Assembly: GCA_021442155.1 (NCBI GenBank)
Contig: CM038222.1
Coordinates: 53,191,352-53,255,351, forward strand
Length of the DNA: 64,000 nucleotides
Direction of reading: 5' to 3'
Source: Cymbidium sinense
Taxonomy: Eukaryota; Streptophyta; Magnoliopsida; Asparagales; Orchidaceae
This document shows, one piece after another, positions 20,505 to 31,859 of the stretch. The number at the start of each line of letters is the position of its first letter. The stretch's first letter is position 1. A program made the position numbers and the translations under genes. Below the pieces are notes generated by a model, which saw only the letters and a program-made list of their open reading frames with translations, had not been told where the DNA came from and did no database searches.

Positions 20505-22316
20505 TCTTGAAATTTTCTCATAACCCATTTATATTCTCATTTATATTCACATATATAAATGAAATATAAATTCAAACAATCAAAACCACTTTCAAAAATC
20601 AAACACATACTCATTCAAAATCCAACCTAAGCCTTTCAAGTCAAAATCTTAAACTTAGCCAAATCAACTTCAAATCAAGCCAAACTCTTGATTTTCATTC
20701 ATGATTCAATCAATCCTTCAATCATGAATCCAAATATAAATACAAACTCCAATCACTTAACCAAAACTCAATTCAAAAATCAAACCCAAGTCAAACTCAT
20801 GTTCACCCCTTTGAACTTGAAATTGTCAAATGAATCAAAACCCATTTGACTTCAAATTAATTAAGGTTTATTTAATTCTAATTAATTGCCTAAACTTCTA
20901 AAATTCTCAACCTAGAAAATCAAACAAAATATGAAATAAATTGCATTAGAAAGATAATTGAACATATAATTTTGTAAAATAGATTTTGATTAATTTTGAA
21001 TACTTCTTTTCTCTAAATTTGGGTTTTATTGAAAATATTACTTTGATAATTACTCCTTAATTAATCACTATTTAATCTCAAACATCTTGAGTGAATTTTT
21101 GGGGATGACTTCTACCTCCCCTAATTTTCTTGGGATTTATTGATGGCTTAATTAGAAAATTTGCTAATTCATTTCCTAATTACCTCTTTAATATAATTAA
21201 AGATAATTAAGGGTGTGAATAGTGGTTTAATCCTTTGTTGAAGTTGATTAAGTTATGTTTCAGAAATAGGAGATTTAGGGATTAATTTTTGGGCATTTCC
21301 TAAGCTATTCCTTAACCCTTTTCTTAATCCTCTCTAATTAAGGGTTAGTTCACTAATTATCCTCTTAATTAACTTCTTAAAATTCTAAAACTTTTCATAA
21401 CTCAATTAATCTACTTGGGGTAAATTTTTAGGTGTTCAAGAGCCTAAGCTCAATTAAGGAAATCAAAATTTGACTCATATGTGTGAGGGGTGTTTAGAAA
21501 TTACTTAAGTTAAACCCCTTAACTTAATTAATCATTAATCATAAGCCAAATTGCATTTGGCCCCTTTCTTCTTAGGTGCATTGCAAATTTAAATTTCTTA
21601 TGAGTTTTTATATCATCTCATTGACTCATAATTATTAGATTAACTATGCTAAGGTGGTGTAGGTAAGGGGTAATTAACATGCTTAATTCACACCTTAACC
21701 TAATCAAAATATAAAATGAATCTAATCACTTAAAAATTGAACCAAAATATCAAACACCTATGAGAATGGGTTAAGAACAACAAACTCACTTCATATTTTC
21801 AAAAGTAAATCAAATTCAAAATCAAACAAAAATCATATTAAATAAACTTTGATTTATCTTAAGCTTTCTTATTTCATAGGATTATCTTTAAGATTTGATT
21901 AAAGTGAATGTGTTTACATGCTTTCATTGCTTTAGTTCTTCCCCAACATGCTTAATATGTGTGTCATATGGTTTCATACATTCAGGATTTTCAAAAATCA
22001 AATTTAAAATGAAAATGTTTCCTTTATGTCAAATTACATATGTTGGCTAAAGTAAGAATATGAGTGGACACTATCACTATTAAATTCAAATTATTTTAAA
22101 ATATATAAATCAATTATCAAAACTGAAAGTGTGTTACTTATATCTTACTTATAAATTTACATGTGAGTAAAATATAAAGGTTAGTAGTGTAGGTTTTCCT
22201 TCTCCTCTTTTTAGTATATTTTGAATAGATTTTAAAGTGTGTAGTTCATTTGAAATGAACCTAACACTTGCCTAATTCCATATCATATTCATTCTTTATT
22301 ACTTAAGAAGGATTAT
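20505..22316 (+). repeat. E1 5' LTR, left piece (truncated and internally deleted)
   Basis: 20,505-20,855 matches 46,141-46,490 of the 3' LTR. From about 20,860 it matches 48,531 onward, so about 2 kb carrying the W-box cluster and G-box is deleted. The match continues to 22,316 (equivalent to about 50.01 kb), where another LTR begins. The first about 0.95 kb of the LTR is missing on the left, where the sequence abuts outer-element protease. Confidence 0.8.
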
Positions 22317-22624
22317 TGATCTCATTTTTAGAATGAGCTCTCAACCCCTCCATCTTAGATAAGACTCTCTTAGACTTTAAGAGTTCTTAGTCTTAAGACA
22401 CATCTAGTGATTAGATGAACACTCAACCTAGCCCTAGAGACTTAGAAGAGTTAGTTATAGGAATAGGTCATGCCTTAGGGGTGTTAGGAAAACTTCCTAC
22501 CCTTAGCTTAAACCAAATTAATTCTATTTGATTCCTTCAAGTCAAACTTCCTGTCATCTGCCCAAGTCCTTAATCTTGCCTTTAAGGACTTAACCAAAAT
22601 TATGATTCAAACCTATTCAAATCT

Positions 22625-23440
22625 TTGAGATTTTCTAATAATCCATTTATTTTCTTATTTATATTCACATATATAAATTAAGTATAAATTAAAATCAATC
22701 AAACCAAACCTCAAATTAAATTCTCAATTAAAATTTTTTCTAAGCCCCTTAATTTTTCATTAATGGACTTAGCCTAAACCTTGATCTAAATCAATTCAAA
22801 TCCATGAGATTTTCTCAAAACTCATTTATATTCTCATTTTATATTCACATATATAATGAAATATAAATATAAATCAATCAAATCAAATACAAAAAAATTA
22901 AATTCTAATTTGAAATATCCTAAGTCCCATAATTTTCCATTAAAGGACTTATCCAAAACCTTGATCTAATTAACTCAAACTCATGGGATTTTCTCAAAAC
23001 TCATTTATATTCTCATTTATAAACACATATATAAATGAAATATAAAAATAGATCAATCAAATCAGAAGCAAAAATTAAATCTCCAATTTAAAATCCTTCT
23101 TAAGTCATTAATTTTCCATTAATGGACTTAACTTAAATCTTGATCAAACCATCTCAAAGTCATGGGATTTTCTCAAAACTCATTTATATTCTCATTTATA
23201 TTCACATATGTAAATGTAATATAAATATAAATTAATTAAACCAAATTTAAAAATTCAAATACCTATTCCAAATTCTCTTAAGTCCTTTAAATCCTTCTTA
23301 ATGGACTTAGCTTAAATCATGATTAAACCCCTTCAAATCCTTGAAATTTTCTCATGATCAATTTAAATTCTCATTTATATTCACATATATAAATGAAATA
23401 TAAATTCAAACAATTAAAACTAATTCCAAAAATCAAACTC
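22625..23440 (+). repeat. U3 subrepeats of about 180 bp (5 copies)
   Basis: Copies of CTCATTTATATTCACATATA followed by AATGAAATATAAAT recur near 22,650, 22,830, 23,010, 23,190 and 23,370. Each is followed by AAATCAATCAAATC and AAGTCCTTAATTTTCC-type sequence. The same unit occurs four times at 45.6-46.2 kb. Confidence 0.75.
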
Positions 23441-23759
23441 AAACCAACTCAAAGTCAAACCTAAGCCTTTCAAGTCAAAATCTTAAACTTAGCCAAATCA
23501 ATTTCAAATCAAGCCAAACTCTTGATTTTCTTTCATGATTCAATCAACCCTACAACCATGAACTCATATATAAATCCAAACTTCAATCAAACAATAAAAA
23601 CCTAGTTCTAAAATCAAAACCAAAATCTCTTCATATTCTTCCTTTGAATATGAAATTGTCAAATGGATAAAAATCCATTTGACTTCAAGCTACTTGTAAA
23701 TGGATTTATATTTCAATCATAAGTCCATATACAAGATCAATCAAGCTCAAATCAAGCTT

Positions 23760-24640
23760 TTACCAAGCCATTTGACCCACTTAGGCTACTTAACCCAAAG
23801 TGACCTAAAGTACCCTTATGAGCTAAATTCTAATCCTAACTAAATTGGATTGAACCAAACTCATATTTGCCTCTCATCATGATCAACATTCATTATGGGA
23901 TGATCAATCAACCAAATTGGGTCAAACCAAGTCAAACCTAAGGGTTGACCAAGTCAACACTTAACCCAAAATGAAACCTAATATAGCCAAATTCCACCAT
24001 AGGCCAAATTTATTGAAACCATTGATCTAAGTTCACTCATGACCTATGTTTGAACTTGACCAAGCCAACATTTGAGCCAAACCTAGTGCAATTGGCCGCT
24101 TAACCCAAGTTGACCCATTTGACCTAAAAATTTAAAATGTGTCAAAACTTGATCTAAGTCAAATTGATTGAAACCATTAGGTCAAGTTCATTCCAAATCA
24201 CTTGTGGAACTTGACCAAAGCCTCTATTGGCCAACTAAAGCTAACCTAGCCCAATTGACTTTATACCCAACATGACCTAAAGGGGTCATGTTCAGCCAAA
24301 TTTGAACTTAACCAAAATTGATTGGAAACAAAGATACCAATCCACTCCATATGACTAACCTAACCTAAACATACCCATGACCTAGCCCATAGGTCAAATG
24401 GGTCAAATAGGTCAACTTGACTCATTTGACCTAAATGAAGTCGTATGAGCCAAATTCAAAACTATACCAAATTGAATAAAAAAAGCCACCAAAACATTTC
24501 AAATGATCATATGAACTTGACCCAATGTTAGGTTTGAACCAATTTGACCAATCGGTCAACTTGACCCAAGTTGACCCATTTTGACCTAAATGGGTCAGCA
24601 TGAGCCAAACCCTATCAAATGAATTCCAAATCTTATGAAA
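23760..24640 (+). promoter_or_regulatory. W-box cluster in the solo LTR
   Basis: Dense TTGACC/GGTCAA cores in degenerate repeats of GACCCAAGTTGACCCA type, for example at about 23,930-23,960, 24,110-24,130 and 24,540-24,590. It is the inverse-orientation equivalent of 6,420-7,260. No reading frame here has a recognisable domain. Confidence 0.45.
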
Positions 24641-25758
24641 CTTGGCAAAACCTAGTTTCTCCACATACCCAACAAACCCAAAGTAAAAAAATCAACAAAA
24701 TGACCATTCTACCTCTAGGCTATAGAAACAATTTTGGCCTAATCCATGGATAATTTGGTCATACCCTCTTCATATCCACTTGAGGCTTTCCTAAAAGCTC
24801 AAGGTGACTTAGTGATGAGTGGTGCACCCAACCTAATGGGTTTGGGTCAGCCCAACTAGTCCCTAGACCTAACGTAACCCTATGGGTCAAAATGCAAAAT
24901 TCAAAATCCCTCTCTCACTCAAATTCAAGCACATGGGAGGTTAGCAATCCTCTCCTTGGCTCAAACCAACCATGTGCATACTCTTAACTGATAAAAAAAG
25001 CCACCCAATATGATCAGTTGGATCAAAATAGCACAAGCTGCTGCTCGATCCTTCAAGAAGGGAGATATACTCCCCCTAATTTAGTTTGAATTCAACATCC
25101 ACACATTCAATTGAGTAAAGGAGAGACTTAGGGAGCATTAGAGAGTATTCCCTAGCCCCCTAGAGCTCTTGCCATTTCCCATTTCTAAATAATGAAAACA
25201 GGGGAGCTCAATCCATTCTTGAACTTTCTCCACACTCAAACTCCACTCAATTCCCTCTTCAAGCTTCATCAGGAATAAGTCGAGTGCACCCAAGCTCTCT
25301 TCTAAGTTGTTGAAGCAAGGGGAGATCCAATTCAAACAAAATTGAGCTCAAGCTAAGGAGGAGGTGACCCATAGGAAGATCCACTCAACCTTAAGTGCTC
25401 AAAACTTCAACAAGGCTTTGTCTCAACCAAAAGAAGCTTCTCCAAGGAAATCGAGTGCCAGTGAGGTATGAGATTTTCCGACCATTAAACTCAATTTGGT
25501 GTGGAGCTTTGTAAAAGAAATGTCAATCCCATGAATTTTTGACCGTTGGATTTGAAGTGCTTGGGAGATCTTAGCCATCCATCCTCGCATTTTGGATGGA
25601 TGGCTGAGATAATTTCACACATTTAGAAATTTGTTATTCATTTTAAAACCGCAGTCAGATCTCTGGCAATTTGATCTTTGATCGGATGGCAAAGATCAAA
25701 CCACGTCGACCGCCATCCGATTTGATTTTTAAATCCTCATGGCAAGAGTACCACCGGC

Positions 25759-25764
25759 CACGTG
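25759..25764. promoter_or_regulatory. G-box CACGTG in the solo LTR
   Basis: CACGTG within GGCCACGTGTCGCACC, in the GC-richer block 25,640-25,780, about 3.4 kb from the LTR start. The minus-strand LTR has CACGTG 3.2 kb from its start (5,138-5,143), in the same local context. CACGTGTC is an ABRE/G-box-type site in plant promoters; use by the element is inferred. Confidence 0.4.
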
Positions 25765-28700
25765 TCGCACCATTAGCCAAAGGATTAGTTAGGGTTAATT
25801 AAAATGCCTTAATTAATTTCTATTAATTTAGGGGTCTTCCAAAATTTATAACTCCCTCAAGAAAATTCAGAAAAATATGAAATAAAATCTTATGGAAAGA
25901 TAATTCAACCTAGTAAAATTAGTTTCAATGGGTTTTAAGTTATATATTTCTCTAAATTTGGGTTTTATTGAAAAGTTTAATTTGTTAATTACTTTTAAAT
26001 TAAGCATCTAATTAATCTTAAACTTTTTAGGTATATTTTAGGGATGACTTCTGCCTCCCCTAATTTTCTTGGGATTTATTGAAGGCTTGATTAGAAGAAT
26101 TGCATATGAATTTCTTAATTGCCCTCTTATGTAATTAAGGATAATTAAGATGTAATTAGTGATTTTAACACATTATTATGGGTGATTAAGGTTAGATCCA
26201 GTAAGTAGGAGGTTTATAGAATATTTTTGGGGGCATTTTTCCTAAGTTATTCCCTAAACCCCCCTTTTCTCATCTTAACCATCTCTTAATTAAGGGTTAA
26301 TTCATTAATTATCCCCTTAATTAATTTCTAAAAATTCTAAAAAGTTCCAAAACTTAATCAATCTACTTTGGGTAGATGCTTAGGTGTTTAATAGCCTAAT
26401 TTCAATTAAGGAACTCAAAACCCAATTCATAAGTATGAAAGGGTGTTTTGAAATTACTTAAGCTAAATCCCTTTGCTTAATTAACCTTTAATTATGATCC
26501 AAATTGCATTAGACCTTCTTCTTATTAAGTGCATTGCAAATTTAATTTCAATGTGAGTTTTATGTCATCTCATTGGCTCATAATTACTTGGTTAATTATT
26601 CTAAGGTGGTGTAGGTAAGGATTAATTAAGTTACTTAATTCATACGTTAACCTAATTAATGCATAAAAATGGATCTAATTATCTAAAAATTAAACAAAAA
26701 TATCAAACACATGTGAGAAGGGGTTAGGAACAACACACTCATATCACCTTTTTAAAATTAAATCAAACTCCAAACTAAACAAAAATTACTTTGAATTCAC
26801 TGATTTATTTTAAACTTTCTTATTCCATAAAAATATCTTTAGGATTTAAGTGAAGTGGACTTGTTCACATGCTTTCATTGCTTTGAATCTTTCCCCAACA
26901 TGTTAAATTTGTAAGTTATGTGGTTTCATACATTCATACTTTTCAAATTCAAGTTTAAAAAATGAAATTGTTTACTTTATGTCAAATTTGCATGTGTTGG
27001 CTAAAGTAGAAATATGAGTGGATATTATCACTGCTAAATCCAAATTATTTTCAAAACATTTAAATCAAATTCCAAATCTAAAAGTATGCTACTTATATAT
27101 TAATTATGAGCTTGCATGTGATAGATTATAAAGGCATGCTTACCATAGGTTTCCTTTCTCTTTTATGTTAGTATAGTTTTGAATATGAGTTAGTAAGATG
27201 TAAGGTTCATTTGAAAAGAACCTAATACTTACCAAATTTCATATCCTATTCATCTCTATCCTACACTTAAGAAGGGTTACTTATATTTGCATGTATAAAT
27301 TGCATAAACAAAAATGAATCCATTAAATAACTTTTGCATTCTCCTTTTCTATTTCATTTCTTCTATACACATGTTTGTATTTAAGGAAAGTGGTATATTA
27401 CTCTGGACAACCAGGTTCGAGCTTTAAGCTAAGGTCTTGTACCTTACACCTCTGGTTAACAATGGTGTTGTACTCACTTATACCTTTCTTACTTTCATGT
27501 GTGTATGTGAAAATTTGGATAAGGAAACCCCTTTCTACTTAAGAAAAATCATGCATATTCAACTTCTAAATTTCCTTAAATGGATTGCTTAGCATGCATA
27601 ATAAAGTGTGTTAAATACTCTCATTTGTATGTATAAAGATTCTTATGGTCCATCCATATGCATGTTATGTATGTTGTGAAAGAAATAAGGTAATGTGTGT
27701 TATGTGAATTTGGATTTATTCTATTTAATCTTAAAATGACTTTCTTTTTGAACAGATTTGTTTAGAGTTTATCTAAACTTAGGATTAATTAAAAGATTTA
27801 ATCAAAACATTCACCTAAATAAAACTAAAATGTGAATCTACTTTAGGAATTACTTAGGTTAGGGAAGGAAAGAGAAGTTCTCTTCTCTTTCCCTCTCTTT
27901 ATAACTTAGTAATTAATTGTAGGACCCAATTAAACCAAATCAAAATATGAAATAAAATTAACACATTATAATTAAACAACTTAAATGAAATCCTCCTCTA
28001 AGTTGAACTTGTTCTTCACACTTAGAAAATTTAAACCTAAATCCATAGCTAAATATACTACACAAATCTTCAAAGCACACACATTAGTCTAAGTCACTAC
28101 TTCTAGCATTAGGTTAGGTCGGTGCATGGTTTGATGTTTATTTTATTTTTTGATATATGTTTTACACTAGATGTTAGGGTGTATGCTCGTAGAATGAATG
28201 GTAGGATGCTCTTAATCTAACTATTCTTTTGTGCAGGGGATTGTGCTTAAGGGGCACTATCATAAATAAAAATTTAAATGCTTTTACTTGAAGGTGCTTT
28301 ATACCCCTAAGCATAATCTATAGGCTAGGTGAACTTAGTCACCCATGTATGGGGTGATAAGTGCAATATACATGCTTGGGATTTGTGTGGTTTATTTTAG
28401 CTAGCCTTTATTTTGCAGGTGTTAGTTAGATTTCCACTTTTTCTTTTCATGTAAATTTGTGCAATTAGGATTTGGAATACTTGTTATGAGGATTAGGATG
28501 AGCATTGGTCATAAGATCTTATCTTATGTACCATGTGAAGCCTTGGAACATCTACCTTCCAACCATCCAGAAGAAGGAACTCAAAGAAGAAAGAAGAAAG
28601 GAAGAAAGAAGTAATAAAGCTTGAAGACCCCCATAACAATGAATTGCTTGCTTAATTGTAATTTAATTCATTTGTAATCCGAGTTGTATGAGGCTAGAGC

Positions 28701-29553
28701 TCGGCTACCTAGAGATTTTAAGTCCAAGCTGTCGAGTGGTTTGTCCTCTCTTGTGGAGGCAAACCAATTACACATTTTCACCTTAGATTTAGGTTATGCT
28801 TCTGGCCCTCGCCGAAGCTCCCTAGATTTAGGTTCTAAGGTTGCTTCTCCCCTTTCTGGGCCATAAATTATAATCCCTTACCTCTTAGGCATTTCCTTAA
28901 TCTTGTGTTAAGGAATCATAAGTCCTAAATTTTTAATGAAAATATAACTCAAATAAACTAAATCAATTTCAAAAATGTAAAGCCCAACTATAGGATAGTT
29001 TGAGATGCTCGATAGATTTTCTAGCCTCGTGGGCATCTCTTACTCATCTCCCATTTTGCTTTCGATAATAACTCCCTCATTTGATCAATCCCATTAAACC
29101 TTTCAAAAATAAATCAATCGATTGATAGTCCTTCCTACTGAAATCTTCAAAGATAATGATTATTTACCTTAATCGAGAGTTTTCCTAAGGGATCTCATCC
29201 CTTAGGATGTAATTAACTATGGGGGCTTTCCCCTATAGAAAACTTAACGAACCTAGTTTAAAATAAACCCTATTTTACTTTTTCATACAAAGTTAGGGAA
29301 GAATCTCTGGTACATATGCAGACCCATCATCCTTATTGAAGTGATTTGGTCCATTAAAGGGTAGTGACTTCTGTCTTTCGAGATAGTACACTATTTCCTT
29401 GAATGATGTACCTGATCACCTGAATAAATACATCTGCAGATTTGTGTGGCATCCTAAAAAGATGAATTTCTATAAGAGTCTTGCACTCTTTTATTTCTCA
29501 CCAACAGATTTGAAAGGCCACTCCTACTCCTCCTATAGAAAAGTTTCACCATA

Positions 29554-31432
29554 ACGACACCAATACTTGCACATATAAATTGCATAAATAAAATTAAATC
29601 AACCAACATAAACTTTTGTATCCTTTCTTTTCCATTCATTTATTTTGTACACATGCTTGTATTTAAGAAATGTGATATATTAGTCTGGAAAACCTCAGGG
29701 TTGCGAGGCTTTAAGTAGCCCTGAGCAGGTCTTATACCTTAGACCCCTAGTTAATAATGGTGTCGTACTCACTTATGTCATTCATACATTCATATGTGCA
29801 TGAGAGAGTTGGATAAGAAACCCCTTTGCTATTTAATGAAAACTAACATCATAAAAATTCAAATTTTTTTAAATAAATTGCTTAGCATGCATCATAAAGT
29901 GTGTTAAACATTCCTTTGTATGTATAAGTATTTTTAGGACTCATTCATATGTAGGTTATACATGTTGGGAAAGAAATGAAGTGATGTATATTTTATGAAT
30001 TTAGTTCATTTTACTTAATCTTGAAATGCCTTTCTTTTTGAATAGGTTTGTTTAGAGTTCATCTAAACCTAGGATTAATTAAAACATTCACTAAATAAAA
30101 CTAAAACATGAATCCACTTTAGAAATTACTTATGTTAGGGAAGGAAAGAGAATTTCTCTTCTCTTTCTCACTCTTTATAACTTTGTAATCAATTGTAAGA
30201 TTCATTTGAACCTAATCAAAATATAAAATAAAAATTAACCCAAAATAATTAAATCATTTAAATGAAAGTCTCCTCTAAGTTGAATATTCTTCACACTTAG
30301 AAAATTTTAACTTAAAGCCATAACTAAGCATACCACACAAACCTCTAAAGCACGCACATTAAGCTAAGTCACTACTTTTAGCTTTAGGTTAGGGATGTGC
30401 ATGGTTTGATGTTTACTTTTATTTTGTGATATATGTTTTAGTCGGGATATTACGATGAATGTGTGTAGAATAAATGGTAGGGCGATCTTAGTCTAACCAT
30501 TGTCTTCTACTAGGGATTATGCTTAAGGGTAGTTGTAATAAATAAAAATATAAATACTTTTGTTATGTAGGTGCTTATACCCCTAAGTATAATCCAATAG
30601 GCTAGATGGACTTAGTCACCCATGTGTGGGGTGATAAGTCCAATATACATGCTTGACATTTTGTGTAGTTTGTTTAGCTAATCTATATTTTACAGGTGTT
30701 AGCTAGAATTACTTTTCCTTTTCATGTAATTTTTGCACTTAGGATTTTGGAATGATTGTTATGGGGATTAAGATGAGCATTAGTCATAAGATCTCATCTT
30801 ATGCACCATGTGAAGCCATTGAAGCATCCACCTTCTAACCATCCAAAAGAAAGAACCAAATAGGAAAGAAGAAAATGAGAAGAAAGAAGAAAAGAAGAAT
30901 GAAGAAATGAAGCTTGAAGACCCCCATAACAATGAGTTCCTTGCTTAATTGTATGTAATTCATTTGTAATCCGGGTTATATAAGTGTTGGATACCCAATT
31001 TATTTTGGGTTTGAGTGGTAGGCCATAATGGCCTCTTATTCTTTACAATTATTTTGATTAATGATTTGCATTAAGTGACATCCTTTTCCTAATTTCTTCC
31101 TTGCTTTATGTATGCCTGGATGTAGATTAGGCTCTTAGGGAAAAATAAATCTCTTATCAAATTTAACAATTTAAAACTAAAAATAAAGAACTCATAACCT
31201 CACCTAAATCTTAGGTTAAAATCAAGATAAAAGAATTAGCAACCCCTTAGCTGGATGAGTACTTCATTAAAAAGAATTAGCACCCTCAATAAGAATATAT
31301 ACGGATCTACGTAGTATCAAATTGCATAAAAAGAAAGAGATGTATATTTCCATCCTCATTTTATTTTGCATAGAATGAAGATGGAAGTATATGTCTTATT
31401 CTCTAAAAGAAATTTAATAAATTTTCACCACA
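29554..31432 (+). repeat. E1 5' LTR, right piece
   Basis: Continues the LTR interrupted at 22,316: CACCAATACTTGCACATATA matches about 50,022-50,042 of the 3' LTR, and the match runs to TTTTCACCACA at 31,432. Within it, about 3.9 kb present in the 3' LTR (51.74-55.54 kb, including the LINE) is replaced by a short junction at about 31,255-31,290 flanked by AAAAGAATTAGCA on both sides. That pattern suggests deletion between short direct repeats. Confidence 0.8.
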
Positions 31433-31440
31433 GATTTTTC

Positions 31441-31459
31441 TAGCAACTCCACTGGGGAT
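31441..31459 (+). other. Primer-binding site of E1
   Basis: Nine bases after the LTR end lies TAGCAACTCCACTGGGGAT. The outer element has TGGCAACTCCGCTGGGAT at the equivalent place. This is close to the 3' end complement of plant tRNA-Arg that I recall for Ogre/Tat-type elements (TGGCGACTCC...GGGGA). It would prime minus-strand DNA synthesis. The tRNA identity is from memory and should be checked against a tRNA set. Confidence 0.7.
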
Positions 31460-31859
31460 GGTTCCTCTCTCCATCTTTGGTAAATGATCGTTATCTTCAA
31501 ATATCGATAGTGGGTTTATACTTTGGTATGAATCTGAGACTATGATTCATTTCATTGGCACTTAGCTTATTTCATTCTTAAGTTAAGCTAGTCAACATCT
31601 TTAGGTTTTAAGACCTCACCTCGTGTTGGTCTTAAAACCCTCGTTGGGTTATCCAGTGGGTAAAAATACAAAGATCTAAATAAAAAGAAAGAAAACATTT
31701 AAAGACTTCCTCTTAGCATTTTTATGAAAAGGAAAGGTTCATTCTAAAATAATAAAGACAACATAAATTTTTCATAAAAACCTTGCTTTTCAAAAAAGCA
31801 CTCTTTCAAAAAATATGCACAGAATAAAACTAACAATCTTTTCCAAAAGCACAAATGAA

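Larger units (their letters stand above)
22317..29553 (+). repeat. Solo LTR inserted in the E1 5' LTR
   Basis: Begins TGATCTCATTTTTAGAATG at 22,317, the same terminus as the E1 3' LTR at 45,206, and ends TTTCACCATA at 29,553, a decayed CACCACA. The flanks are adjacent in LTR coordinates: 22,316 corresponds to about 50.01 kb and 29,554 to about 50.02 kb of the 3' LTR. The unit is therefore an insertion with no internal region, a solo LTR of about 7.2 kb. Left (GATTAT) and right (ACGACAC) flanks do not give a clear target-site duplication. It contains U3 subrepeats (22.6-23.4 kb), a W-box cluster (23.8-24.6 kb) and a G-box (25,759). The small open frames inside have no recognisable product. Confidence 0.75.

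Noticed and set aside
24431..24664. 77-codon frame with tryptophan-rich repeats
   Set aside because: Arises from the TTGACC-type degenerate repeats of the LTR; not a protein signal.
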